A DNA stretch of 64,000 nt, taken from positions 23,785,968 through 23,849,967 of the forward strand of contig NC_084704.1 in assembly GCF_033807575.1 (NCBI RefSeq), given 5' to 3'. A program made the translations under genes and the position numbers. The notes under the pieces are model-generated. The model was not told the DNA's origin and did no database searches. It was given only the letters and a program-made list of their open reading frames with translations. Positions 21,123 through 32,901 of this stretch are shown here, piece by piece; position 1 is the stretch's first letter, and every line of letters begins with the position of its first letter. Origin of the DNA: Cydia pomonella (taxonomy: Eukaryota > Arthropoda > Insecta > Lepidoptera > Tortricidae).

Positions 21123-23546
21123 CTATGCTCGCGAGGTCTACAGCTCACTGAGCTACTAGTTATAAATAGACGTTTAGAGTCAAACAAAAAGGTTAAAAAA
21201 ACTGGCAGTAAAATACATTTCTAAGATGTTCCTGTTCATAATAATACTCACTTATAACACAGTATACTCGTAATAGCTTATAGTAATGTTCTTCAAAGAA
21301 AAATAATCATACTACTAACACATACTGTTTTAAGCACTAAGTATCAACATTGCAAAAAGCGCGAGCTGCTACGAATACTGCGACATGATAGTTAAAAAAC
21401 TTTTTACTCGTATTCCAATGACTTTAATTGTAACATGCCCAAATAACTTACGTCAAAAGTGAATATCGAACCAATATGGAACGAATGGAATTGCCGTGGA
21501 TTTAAAAAGTGTAACGACTTTGCTTTTAATATTTATTATAAAAATAACACAAAAATAGGTGAAAAAGTAACTAAACTAAAACACAGAAAATTACGATACA
21601 TTATTATAGACTTATAATACATTAAAATTTAATATAAACTAAATATAAAATAAAGGATAAATATATATCTATCTATTCTTAAAAATCTACAATGGAGTAC
21701 TTAATTTGTTTGCTAGCGTTCTTATATGAAAAACTCATTTTTTCTAAGAGCTGCTAAGTCCTTAATCGGCTTTGCAAAAATCATGATCACATCGATCTGT
21801 TTTGTGATATCTTTAGTTCAATACGTAAACTAATGGTAATGAGCCAAGGTTTCTCCCACTGCTAACACAATTCCATCTTATTTCTTTCTCTTTTGTTCTT
21901 CTCGTTGAATGTTTAAACTCAGTCTCACTGTCAAGCAACATAATTATAAGCATAATAGTTATTATAGATTTTGCAATTTCGCACGTCATGTCATGTACTT
22001 TATGCAGTTTCTACCTATGTAATTGGATTACTGTTTTTATTTCGAAACATAATATATGTTACTTTAGCTGTAAGTTTTCCTATGAAATAAAAAAATACAA
22101 TTAAAATATGTAAGAAGGGTGACCATGCAATATTATGGCACCATTTAGCTATAGCATCTTATGATGGAGACAAGAGGTAGCCATTGGAACTCTGTGATAA
22201 ATCAATACAACCTAATTGTGTTTGGGGTTGTTAGAATTGTTTCGATGATATTAGTTGCCTGTGGAAAGAAACGTACAGTTAGCAATAAAAGCTTGTATCG
22301 TAAATAACATTTTTGACCAAAACTTATTATTTATATTAGTATATCAGTTATAAATAAAAATGTATAGTATACTTGTAATTGTTAGGTTCATCAAACATAT
22401 ATTAGTAAAAAGGGAATAAACATTAAAACAATCTAGGCTACAAATATATCCAGTCCACTCATTAACCACTCATACACCACGGCAGTCAAAATAATGATGT
22501 TATTTCGTGTGTAGCAAGTTTGTAGTATATCTATCAACTGAAAGATAGCTGATCTCCATCATCTATTCAAATAGTATGCAGTTCGCAGTTTAGTTTGTTT
22601 GCAGCTATGTACACAAGCAGTAGAAACAAGTAGAAATAATAATGACTATATAGGCAACAATAAGTAAAATTGAAATGTGTAGGTGAAGTGTTCGTGATAA
22701 TAATTTCTTAATATTTAATTTTTGATTTAAAAAAATTATAACATTTTACAAGACTGACGATTGATATTCATTCAAACGACCTCGCCAGAATGACACTTGG
22801 CCATGCGCCAAATTTGCAAACAACCTTGTACACACTCTGCCCAATTATGCTAATAAAAATATTAAAAACTATGTCACTAGTACACGATCTTTATAATAAA
22901 CGGGTGAATATCACGATATAGCTCTTTGTCTAGGAGAGTACCTATTGAATTAGTTTTTGCAATTTTGATATGAAGTTGGTCACTGAGATCAACATAATAT
23001 ACCTATTATATACGTTGCGGCCACAGAATTGAAAAGTAAATAAAGTTTTAAAAAACTTTTTTTTTCGTTGAATTCTGTCAAACGCATCTAAACATAAATT
23101 GTCAGAACGGCCGATAAAATGTAATAGTCAATTTATATTGAAGTTCGAACTCCAATACTCAACTCAAGTAAACTAAATGGTTCCCTGCTTGCCACCTCCC
23201 CACTTTCCCGCAATACCCATTTGAATATCTGGTAAATTTTAATGAGTGTAAAATGTATTAACTATTCAAGAATATGATCTTTAATCCAATAATCTAATCG
23301 AACCTTATAAATTAAATAATGTAACAATATTGCGGCTTTATTTCGGAATTCAACCACCAAAAGCACACCGAATAATATGGGGAAAATATTGCATATCATT
23401 CGGGTGTGGTTTTCATTGTAACTTACATATAACAGTTCTGCCGGGCTGAGTTATGCCAGGGTTATTACAGCTACCAATATAAGTTATATCTATTGTATTT
23501 TTAACTTTTATCTTTTTTTTTCTAAAGTTTTATGTAAAATTTTATA
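21123..23546. other. AT-rich DNA without recognisable features
   Basis: No gene, RNA or repeat that I can support. A 61-codon frame near 21002-21187 overlaps the MITE and is not a gene. Confidence 0.45.
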
Positions 23547-23795
23547 TATACAGGGTGATTTTGTTATGTTTGGCCATACTCTGACGGGTGAAATATGTAG
23601 GTCATAGTGACCAACTTTTACTAGGGAGCCAACCCTCAAATCCCAAAAATAAATTGCTGCTACAAAGAAAATATTGACAATGATTCGCCGAAATGTATGA
23701 GACAGCATTTTTTTGCGTTTTCGGGGTTGGCTTCAGTATGACCTAAATAATTACTCCTCAGAGTATGGTCAAACTTAGCAAAATCACCGTGTATA
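23547..23795. mobile_element. Fold-back MITE, 249 bp
   Basis: Ends TATACAGGGTGATTTTG and, inverted, TATACACGGTGATTTTG; the similarity continues inwards through CCATACTCTGA and GTAGGTCATA(G/C)TGA for about 100 bp per arm. The element can therefore fold on itself almost completely. Flanking TA is compatible with a Tc1/mariner-type target, which is an inference. Confidence 0.85.
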
Positions 23796-23998
23796 CATAT
23801 TTACTTACTTATTAACAAACTAGGATTCGATTCACCTTTCCTGTAAAGTCCCACAAACGCTTCTGAAAAGCAAAAACACGTTATTCTAACGGTAAGGTAA
23901 GGGGGAAGCAGCGCGCGTATACCTATTTAAATTTCTGTTAGGTATATGTCTATGTATGTCGTAAAAAACTACTGAACATAAGATAGGTGCGAATTACA

Positions 23999-24082
23999 AT
24001 AAAAACTAAGTACAAAGTATATGCCATGTATATATATGCCATGTAGTTTGTTACATGGCATATATATATACTTAGTTTTTAT
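23999..24082. repeat. Long imperfect hairpin
   Basis: TAAAAACTAAGTA at 24000-24012 pairs with 24069-24081, and inside it the left TATATATGCCATGTA pairs with TACATGGCATATATA. The left side carries about 17 extra bases that repeat TATATGCCATG. Could be a small fold-back element. Confidence 0.7.
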
Positions 24083-25980
24083 AGAGACAACTGCACAAAC
24101 TAAAGTATTAGTTGCGATTGTTTCAAACACTACAGAATAGTCTTCGTAGAACTTTTATCGGTTCTTCAAAAGTTAGCGTCTTGGGGCGCGCCGTTAAAAA
24201 CTCAGTTTAATATCAAACCCTTTTAAAATTTTACCAAGTTAAGGTATTTTATGTAAGGACTGCAAGGCTTGTAGAAAGAGTTCACGTAGCCCGTAAATAA
24301 TAGAACAGAGACGGCAGTAATGAGCAGGAGTGTGTTGAATGCTAAAGCAGTTTCTTTTGTTCTAGTTCGCCTCACATTTTTCTAGTATGTAGGTACATGT
24401 GACCTTATTTCATCTTGAAACATATTCCTCCTGCTTTGTTTAAATTCAATCACTTTTTTAAACATAATTCCTCAAGGTATTAGGAGGTAAGAGTAAACAA
24501 ACTAAACCCGGGTGCCTTAACGGGACGGGGAAGATGAGTAGAAAAGGAAGTAGTGGTAGGAATCTGAGCTTTTTATGAAGTTTTTGACGCTCGGCGCGGT
24601 GTCACGTTTCGTATTAACGTCATTCACGTCGTGACACTTCAACAATAATGTGTGTTCGTGTTGCCGCTTGCCTTATATGGGAACACCAGTAGGTATTCTT
24701 TGCTTCTTTGGACTACTTATTAAAACAAAATACTAATAATTTGTGTTCCAATTCTAAGTACCTACCTTACGCTATTTCTATTTTAATAGGTAAATAAATT
24801 ATTACGATTATAAATATTACATATTTGTTTATGAATAAACGTCATATACGGTCACGTCTGAATATATCGATAAGGACAAAGTGCCAAAAATATGTATCAA
24901 CTACCCTAATAGGTATATGGGCCATAAAATCGTGTATACAAATACTCTTTAATTGCACACCTCAATAAAAGAAAACAATACAAAAGAAAACAGCAACACA
25001 AGCAGAGGTAAACAACAGGCGGTCTTATCGCTAAAAACCGATCTCTTCCAGTAGGTGTTGCAAATGTAATAAAAGAAACCTATCACAAAATACGCTAAAA
25101 TAGACAAATGGCAATGCAAATAAATAATAAATACATACAAATTCTAAAAGATTGTGAATCATGCTTGTTTTATTTGATTATTCTATTGTCTGTATGTTTC
25201 ATTTCTTTTCGGTAAATAAATCCATACTGCAACCCCATTTTAAAATGCGTACGTCTATTTACCTTCTTAGCGGAACGCTACAGAACGTTAAGAGGGAAGA
25301 ATAGCTTTGCGATCCTAACGAATAACGGTACTTTTTCTATGAAATATGAAGGAGAAAACAGTTTCCACTAACTAAATCTTAACAAATCACTTTGATTTTA
25401 ACGTCGATTGCTTCCAGGTTTCGCTTAAAAAAAATTGTAAAGCAAATTTTGATTAAAAAAAAGGAATACCTATAAACTTAGTTTTCATTGTGTCAATAAT
25501 ATACCAAAAATCATGGAGAATGGAAAATATTTAGAAGTGGAAAAACGTTTTCTCCTTTTGTATGGACAAGTACGTGGTAATCTTCCCTTTTAACGATTGG
25601 CGTGTTGGCTACGCGGGCTGAACTTGTACCGCTTGTACGTGATCTTTTAGTGTCAGTGTAGACTTGGGCGTGAGCTCCATAAGTTAATTAGTCATATGAA
25701 ACACGTTCTTAAGTGCGTTAAGGAAAACCGAGGCTCTTATAGTCATAGCACTGTCGTGCCTTTCATACTTACGTATCTTAATATTATGTATACTTATTAA
25801 CATACATTAACCAACTTTATACCTAACTTCCTACTATCAAAAACTAATTCAAGATTTACCACTTAACTCAGGCGTTTTGTAAAGTATTTGCGCGGTGATT
25901 TCTAATAATAAAGAGTTTAGTTTTGAGACTAAAACCTGATTATTAAATTTTTAATTTTTTTTATACTACGGTTACGGCAT
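24083..25980. other. AT-rich DNA without recognisable features
   Basis: A hydrophobic 63-codon frame at 24949-25140 (minus) has no recognised family and lies in AT-rich DNA. No gene supported. Confidence 0.4.
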
Positions 25981-25984
25981 TCGT

Positions 25985-26350
25985 CGTAGCCTGTGGACGC
26001 TTGCAACTCCAGAGGTGTTACATGCGCGTTCCCGAGCACTCCGCACTATCGGCCCCGTTTTGCTCTGGCAACCTTACTCACCGACAGGAACACAACACTA
26101 TGAGTAGGGTTTAGTGTTATTTGGCAGCGGTTTTCTGTGAGGTACTTCCCCAGTTGAGTTCTGCTCTTGATCTGGAATAACATCCGCTGTGCTGTGCCCT
26201 ACCTCACAAAGCGAGATGATATTCACAGTACCCAGCCCATACCTCTCTTTTGGACGTAGTTTAAGGACATACCCGGGTGGGTCCAAATTAAAACATACTA
26301 CTACATGAAGCGCAGCGTTCAACCAGTCCGTAGCTGACCATATTAACATC
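25985..26350. repeat. Dispersed lepidopteran repeat
   Basis: Contains GCAACTCCAGAGGTGTTACA, TTACTCACCGACAGGAACAC and CATCCGCTGTGCTGTGCCCT, words I recognise from a high-copy lepidopteran repeat. An 83-codon minus frame at 26098-26349 is part of this repeat and not a gene. The block AACTCCAGA(G/A)GTG(T/A)TACATG recurs at about 28990. Confidence 0.6.
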
Positions 26351-26634
26351 TTACAACGATAGACATAATTTTGTTAAACATAATTTAAGACGAGAGTTTA
26401 ATGCAAGCCTCTTGTTAATTATATGATACAACCATTTTTAAGTTTTGGGTGTTTAAACATGTGGTTCATACTCACATGCTTTCCAGAACATTTTTCCATC
26501 CAGATGTTCCATTTTTGATGATCATACAACAGGTACTGTCACAACTGGTAACTTTAACTTTTCAAAATATATCCGCGTAAAAACTGAATCCTGTCAGTTT
26601 TTCCGCGTTTCCTTAATAAATAAAAATAGTACAT

Positions 26635-26753
26635 TACGATACAAGTGCGAAAAATAGGAAATTCGAAACGAGTGGCGATAAATTAAAACACGACCGAAGG
26701 GAGTGTTTTAAATCGACACGAGTTGCGAATTACCTATTCGCACATGTATCGTA
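26635..26753. mobile_element. Fold-back MITE, 119 bp
   Basis: Left arm TACGATACAAGTGCGAA...ATTAAAACAC is an imperfect inverted copy of the right arm, which ends TTCGCACATGTATCGTA. The two arms meet with almost no loop. It abuts a second, unrelated fold-back MITE at 26758. Confidence 0.8.
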
Positions 26754-26757
26754 CAAC

Positions 26758-26857
26758 GTTTTACAGTACATATGGCCCTTTAAATGTTCGACACAGTAAC
26801 GTAATATGCTACTTCTCGCACTAGTGCTATAAAGTAGCCCCATATGTACTGTAAAAC
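26758..26857. mobile_element. Short fold-back MITE, 100 bp
   Basis: Terminal repeats GTTTTACAGTACATATGG and the inverted CCATATGTACTGTAAAAC are perfect over 18 bp. The interior is 64 bp and non-coding. Confidence 0.85.
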
Positions 26858-27233
26858 ATTTTACGTTACGCTTGCTTGATAAACATTTTCATCAATAAAC
26901 AATAATCTTTTTGCAGTTTGCTCACTGAAAACTATGCTTGCTTATAGTACCATACCTTATATTTTTCCAAGCATAGATAATCTATACCTATCTGTGATTT
27001 TTGAACCAAACGAAGCAAAATTACCTGAAACAAAAAAAATACAGTTTCATTAGGTCCATTATCCCGGCCTTTTTGTGATATAATATTGCGACCGGATATA
27101 GCTGTAGTGTAATATACACCTTATCACCTATCTCGCATATTTACCTCAAAGTATGAATAAAAGTTGACGTTTGACAATTCAATTACCTACCACAAAACAT
27201 AATAGCGCCGTGCCCGGACGCGCGCAGTCTTAA

Positions 27234-27370
27234 GGTGACAGTCCATTTCCAACTGCAGCTGCACTACCGTTGCGACATTACTGGTGCGACATTACTGCAG
27301 CGGCCGACTGCTGCTGTTTGCGGCGTGCAGTCGCGGCAGCGTTCGTCAGTTGATTGCCAAAGTCAATGAA
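27234..27370 (+). mobile_element. MITE end, inverted partner at 30.2 kb
   Basis: Starts with AAGGTGACAGTCCATTTC and continues AACTGCAGCTGCACTAC, CGACATTACTGCAGCGGCC. The same terminus occurs inverted at 30090-30200. Either these are two halves or copies of one MITE family, or terminal repeats of a larger element of about 2.97 kb. Confidence 0.6.
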
Positions 27371-28978
27371 TAATGTCACTGTCAGACGTATAAATAAAAT
27401 TACTAATTTACTTATTTGTATTTTTTACGAGAAGAAGTAAGTGACGATAATGCTACATGGTACACGAAAACGAAAAACAGTTTGCCTTTCTACAAAAGTC
27501 ACATTCAGTCGAAGGCAGCTACGCAATATTATTAAAAAACCGGATATTGTTGGTGATCGTTTGTTTGCCGATTAAATGAATAACAATTTAACTTCAAATT
27601 GAAGAAATACAACCAAATTACTCAATTTAAATGAATGCAGAGGAGAAATATTTCTTCACTTAAGGTAAGTTAACATTTTGAAATTATCTTCCCCATCCTC
27701 TTGACTAAATGCGTGACCACTGCACACAGCAACCCGACGAGAGCGGGACTCATGTTGCTCGTGATGGATACGGTATGCGCACTTGATCCACTTGCATCAC
27801 GTGATGCAGCCAAATCCAGCCGGTGGTGTCTGCACGTTTTTGGTGGCCTAGTACCGCCTGGATGTAGAAGTCTGCGATAAACGTCCCCTCAAAAAGCTAG
27901 GTAGGCTCTTTTATCCCGGGTTTACTTTATTTTTGCAAAGGGATTCGTGGGTTTCGGAGATGGCGATGCGACAAAATAAATTCTCCAATGCAGTCGTTCA
28001 GTGTTAGCAAAATATTACAGATTTATCTTTCTGAGTTTTCATATTAAACCAATCTTTCATTAGTTACCTAAAAGTAAAGAATAAACGAATAAATTGATTT
28101 GTAAGAGCTATAATTACGCAATTTACACTTAATATTGTCCAGTTTCCTTTATTTATTTATTTATTTATTTATTTATGACTAGACCATATAAAACTTGATG
28201 GGCGAGACAAGAAATCCTTTATGAAGAAAGCTATTTACGTTAGCCAAGGGGCTGATAGAAAGAATATTTAATAAATTAATTGGAATAATAAATATTTTCC
28301 TCGTGATGGTGTGATAAAATAAATTCGTGTTGCGCTCTGTAGCAAAGTTTGTTTAACCCTCATGCCTTGAAGTCCCCGCAACTGTCAATACAATTTTATT
28401 TTAAAACCTGGCTGGTAAAACCTGATAGTTTTAAAGTTGTATTCTTAATCGCATTTAGAGGCTAAAATATCATACAAATTTTCTGTAATCGGTCTTCTTT
28501 CAGAGATAATGGCAATTCTTGCGAAAATTTGTTTCTGCTATAACTTTGTGAAAAACGCCTTTTTCGCTGCGGCGCTGCCTCTATGTGACTTGGTTTAGTC
28601 GTACCTTCTGACAAACATTACTCAACTAAAAAGAACACTCGCAATTTTGATCTATAGATGAATTAAAAAAACTTTACATCTTCGTTGTAATGTTTTTTTT
28701 TTCGCCAAGATGTAGAAAGAAATAACGTGCTGTGTGCAGAAAATGGCTTTTAAATCGGCAAAAAAAAAACAGAACATTTTTTTTCCGAATTTTACTAAAC
28801 ATTTTTTGATCCTCAGGAATGCGTGGTTAAGATCTGTCGGATTTTACCAACCCACGGTGTATATAATATGATATTACGACACTTTCACATTTTATCACGC
28901 CAAATTCACTGTGCCACGGTTCTGTCAGCGAGAATTCAGTAATTAATCCTGTTAAATATAAGCGTCACTGAAACTCCT
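27371..28978. other. AT-rich DNA with a (TTTA)n microsatellite
   Basis: No gene recognised. A (TTTA)n run of about 26 bp lies at 28149-28174. The word CATGTTGCTCGTGATGGATACG and its surroundings near 27750-27850 are less AT-rich but show no coding signature. Confidence 0.4.
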
Positions 28979-29215
28979 AAGCACGCCTCCAACTCCAGAA
29001 GTGATACATGCGCGTTGCCGACCCTTTAAAAACCTGTACACTTCTTTTTTCAAGAACCCCTACTGTAGACCTTCAGAAAAACCTCGGCAGGGAGCTCATA
29101 CTAAAGCCGGAGCGCCCGCGGGAGGAAATTCCTCTTAAGCCGCACAGTGCGCGACCATTGTTGCCACTAAAAAATGTGATCTACTGTGGTTTCGTAGTAT
29201 CCTAACACAAATATA
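28979..29215 (+). repeat. Dispersed repeat
   Basis: Begins with the AACTCCAGAAGTGATACATG block shared with 25985-26350, then diverges (CCTCGGCAGGGAGCTCATAC, GCACAGTGCGCGACCATTGT). The 65-codon frame at 29008-29205 is repeat-derived. I recognise the words as common in moth genomes. Confidence 0.55.
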
Positions 29216-29439
29216 GAGGATACAGAGTAAGCTATTTCATTCAAAACGTTTTCTCAGTCAAAATTTGGAAAAAGAGAGAAAGAGGAAAGAGAGAGGAAAT
29301 TGCATACGACCACTCCGTTCAGTATTAGAATCATCATAGAAATATTATGTTGTCACATTTTTATGCTATGTGTACATGATTGTACGATAATGGTTAGCAT
29401 ACCTACATCGATTTTATTCTAACACATAAGTGCGTCCTG

Positions 29440-29560
29440 TAATTTAGTAGTAGTAGTAGTAAAACTTTTTATTGTACAAAAATGAACACAAAACAGGAAA
29501 AAAACACTCATCATTAATACAAAGGCGAACTAGTTTTCCAGTTTTTTCACTATTATTAGT
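29440..29560 (-). repeat. (TAG)n microsatellite with LINE-tail-like flank
   Basis: Five to six TAG units at about 29446-29461 are followed by ACTTTTTATTGTACAAAAA, a context typical of reversed LINE tails. Too short to classify. Confidence 0.4.
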
Positions 29561-29935
29561 TACCTGATAAATTCATTAAATAAACAGTTCTTTCCTTTTT
29601 TCGTAGTTTTCCGAGAACAGCTATAAGCTCGAAAGGGCAAGAACGATAGAGAGCCTAATATACGATTTTCAAATTAAGATTTTCAAGGTAGGCAAAATGA
29701 ATTTATCAGGAAACATTAAACAAAAACAATAAGAGCAACGCCAAGATACAGAGGAACTACCGCGAAACACAGAAACTATCGGGGTTGTTTATCCGCGTGT
29801 GTAATAAACTCCTTATATTGTAGTGGTTATATCCTCTTTGCTTAGAGCTACTAATATCTGTGACCAAAGACATTTCTGTAAAGATTTGACGTGCGGTTTG
29901 CAGTTGCGGTCGTATGTACACGAAACACTAAAAAT

Positions 29936-30200
29936 CACCATGCTACGTGCAGTCGGTCTTGTCATCATTTTACTATGGAATTTGACAATAACACTGACGT
30001 ATTCAGGCCGCTGCAGTAATGTCGGAGCAGTAGTGCAGCTGCGGTCGGAAATACGTTAAAATTACCATATTACGTGCAGTCGGTACCGTCATTGATTTTA
30101 CTATGGAAATTGACAATAACACCGACACGATCAGGCCGCTGCAGTAATGTCGGAGCAGTAGTGCAGCTGCGGTTAGAAATGGACTGTCACCTTTACTTTG
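29936..30200 (-). mobile_element. MITE end with internal tandem duplication
   Basis: A unit of 127 bp is present twice (ACGTGCAGTCGG at 29945 and 30072). Each unit ends with GGCCGCTGCAGTAATGTCGG and the GTGCAGCTGCGG block. The outer right end (GGACTGTCACCTTT at about 30180) is the inverted form of the terminus at 27234. No coding capacity. Confidence 0.75.
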
Positions 30201-30599
30201 ACAACAAGTTTCACCTATAGTTTTTCCCTAAAACCCTAACATTTGGGGATGAATAGTGGCGGTTATCGATCGCCCATGAACGCCTGCCGGGTGACAGGTG
30301 ACGCTTATCTTCACACATCACGCTCCCGTGCCCGTCACTCCTGACGAGATGGACTTGTTAGTGTTGTCTGGTCCGACTTATCAACATATGTACTTATACC
30401 TATATTGTTAATATTTTACTGTTTATTTTAGACGATAAGACTATAAGCAGTATTTGTATCGGCGGGTTTTTGTGTAAATTTGTACATAACTTACATGCAA
30501 TTATTAAATTTTACAATGTGCTTATGAAAGCTATTTAACAATGTCATTATGAGATAATATAAATACTCAGGTCTACTGTCCCTTGAAGCTGTGAAAAAG

Positions 30600-30875
30600 T
30601 CAAACTTCTAAGCCAACGCAATAAAAAAAAATCAAAATCAAATTTCAGCAAATTTTAGACACTCGCAAGGGAATCAAAACCTACAGAGTACTTCCCGTGA
30701 ACTCAGAATCTTGAAATTTGGTACGAAGCAACGTCTTATAATAGCACAGATAAAGAAAAATTGCGAAAATCGTAAATTTTTAGTTGCATCATATAATAAT
30801 ATATACCTACAGGTTTGTACGGAACCCTCGCTGCGCGAGTCGGACTCGCACTTGGTCGGTTTTTTTTGTTATTAT
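30600..30875 (+). repeat. GGTTCCGTA-family repeat, 3' part
   Basis: Ends with GTACGGAACCCTCGCTGCGC, a short hairpin and CGCACTTGGTCGGTTTTTT, the 3' end shared with the elements at 42.4-44.3 kb. Upstream lies the A-rich segment and TTGAAATTTGGTACGAAGC, common in this family in Lepidoptera. The 61-codon frame over it is not a gene. Confidence 0.7.
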
Positions 30876-31114
30876 TTTCATAGAATAGTTAGATGAAAAA
30901 TGTGATAATAATGGCATGTTGAAAGCTTCAAACAGTTGCCGGTGAACCAAATAAATAAAATATAATATTTAAGTAAGTCTCATTCGCATAAGCTGTGAAG
31001 CGTTATATTCACTAGATTATGATACACTTTTCTGTGTAAGTCAAGACTTAACATGGCGGTTTTTTTCCCAGCGCACAGCCCCCGCGAAGTTTACGGGCAG
31101 CTGGATCCGTAAGG

Positions 31115-31272
31115 TCATAGTACAAAGAGTGGGGAAGTAGGTTAGGTAGGTTAACTAGGGGCTTTTGTTTGAGTGTGCGTGCGGCGACGTAAAGATACTC
31201 TATGGCGCACACATACAAGCCGCACGCGGTGCGTTTGTATGAAGATAACCTACTTCCCCACTCTGCACTATG
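31115..31272. mobile_element. MITE with about 28-bp terminal repeats
   Basis: The left end TCATAGTACAAAGAGTGGGG extends to AAGTAGGTTA and is matched in inverted form on the right. Both ends are flanked by the same six bases GTAAGG (31109-31114 and 31273-31278), a target duplication. Confidence 0.85.
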
Positions 31273-31400
31273 GTAAGGTTTGTGGGATGTTTTATATTTC
31301 TAATTAATTATCTGACAGTGGTGCGCGTGCTTCTAATTCTGACAATATTATCAACATACCTAGCCGATACAAATATAATTAAGAGGCTATGTCGAAACGG
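31273..31400. other. Short spacer
   Basis: Nothing recognisable before the 3' tail region of the retroelement that follows. Confidence 0.3.
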
Positions 31401-31956
31401 CTACGGTCAATAAATGTAATATTATTATTATTTAAAATTTGATTCAGGAAACAAGGCCCATATTACAAATACTTTATAGACTAACACGTATACATTTTAT
31501 GAAACTAAAACTAAACACTATTTAGGCAACAAAACGGCCTGGCTCCGTTGAATCGGCTGCTCTTGTGTCGAATTCGGCAGTTTGCCCCGGATTTTCCGAA
31601 ACACGACACCATTGGCCAGTAGTCGGTGCATTAGTGCATTTGAAGTGCACGTAGTAGCGCGATCAAAGCTGGAACACCCTCAGCGTGCAACCGGTCTTCT
31701 GGTGTAGATACTCCACCACTTCAGCAGCCGTGGCGGTGTAATGCAAGCGCGATACGTACAGCGCCTTACTCGCTGTAGCAATAGCAAACCGCAAGCCAGA
31801 ATGAGCCGGTTCGGCGGTACCACACTGAGTTTTACGAGACACCGTACGCGCCTTCTTCTTTCTTGATACCAGTGTAAAATCCCCCTTATCCGTTCTGGCA
31901 ACAGACCGCGGAGTCAACGTTACAAACGTTAACGCTCCGTAGTGTAGCGTAGTCAT
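31400..31956 (-). pseudogene. ORF1-type retroelement fragment, copy 1
   Basis: The minus frame 31956-31663 (97 codons) ends with ALYVSRLHYTATAAEVVEYL and TGCTLRVFQL, the start of an RRM-like or ORF1 C-terminal domain seen in lepidopteran retroelement proteins. A TGA follows directly. The same domain then continues, with frame changes, as GVVFRKIRGKLPNS to a stop near 31527. After this comes a short 3' UTR with TATGGGCC and CCTGAA words and an AT-rich tail near 31425. No ORF2 lies downstream. The relative at 38925-39235 has the same layout. Confidence 0.6.
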
Positions 31957-32868
31957 CTCTCTCTATCACTCTTCCATATTAGTGCGACTGTGACAGTTGC
32001 GTTTCGATCGCCACGGCACGTTGGCTACGTGGACAGGAAGCTTCTCCTTGGGAGCCGTTCACTCTTCAGGAATTTGTGTTGTAGTTCTTACAGTTTTTCA
32101 GGTTTTTATAGTTTAAGGTTTGGTAAAATTTATAATTTTTAAACATTAAACGGAGTATGTCACACTAGGCAGCAAAGTTTGCCTCTCGAACTTTAAACCC
32201 TCGCGTCGCTCGATAATTAACTTTTTAAAACCCTTGGAATTAGAGGTTTCCTTACATTTATGAAAATACGAGTAATAGTCTCTGCCAGTGACTTTATCCA
32301 GGTAGAAGACGTTAATAATACATTGCGCAACTAGGGGGGTAAGTGAAATTTAGGATACGTGGGCATTAAAGACCCGAGTTTGCAATGTTCTTACCCCCGG
32401 AGTTACACATAATGTTTTTCATCAGTTCATCACACTTGCGAAGAAAAAACTAAATTTTAAGCGAAATAATTCTTAAATACGGTGACATATCAAACATTCG
32501 TCGGCCATTTTGTAATGTATTAACAGGTTAGGCATCGAAGGCACAGACCTATTCGGCATTCAGCCACAATAGAAAATTATGTAAAAATATTTTAAACTGC
32601 TGTTAAATTAATCAAATTAAATAATTTTAAACATAAACAAATATATTAAATTTTAAAAGTTTATATTTATAATGTATATAATATATATATATATATATAT
32701 ATATTCATATAACTCATTTATACTACTTGGTTTGTATGAATAAGTGACATAATTTAAAAAAAAAGCTAGGGAGTTTAACTTTTTTTTTCTTAATCCATAT
32801 CTCCCGCGGGAACAATATAGGCCTTTGTCCTTCAGTAGGTACACCTGCATGAATTAAGATATTTTTCG
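31957..32868. other. AT-rich DNA with an (AT)n microsatellite
   Basis: A dinucleotide AT repeat of about 26 bp lies at 32680-32705. CTTTAAACCCTCGCGTCGCTC at about 32190 resembles a dispersed moth repeat, but too little is left to call. No gene. Confidence 0.4.
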
Positions 32869-32901
32869 AGGAAGTGTGATCCAGTTTCGATCACACTTCC
32901 T
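32869..32901. repeat. Perfect hairpin, 13-bp stem
   Basis: AGGAAGTGTGATC (32869-32881) and GATCACACTTCCT (32889-32901) are perfectly complementary around a 7-base loop. Two CCTAA words follow. Its role is unknown. Confidence 0.85.

Noticed and set aside
24949..25140. Hydrophobic 63-residue frame as a small membrane protein
   Set aside because: AT-rich sequence gives hydrophobic codons by default; no start context or homologue seen.
32680..32705. AT dinucleotide run as a structured element
   Set aside because: A simple microsatellite.
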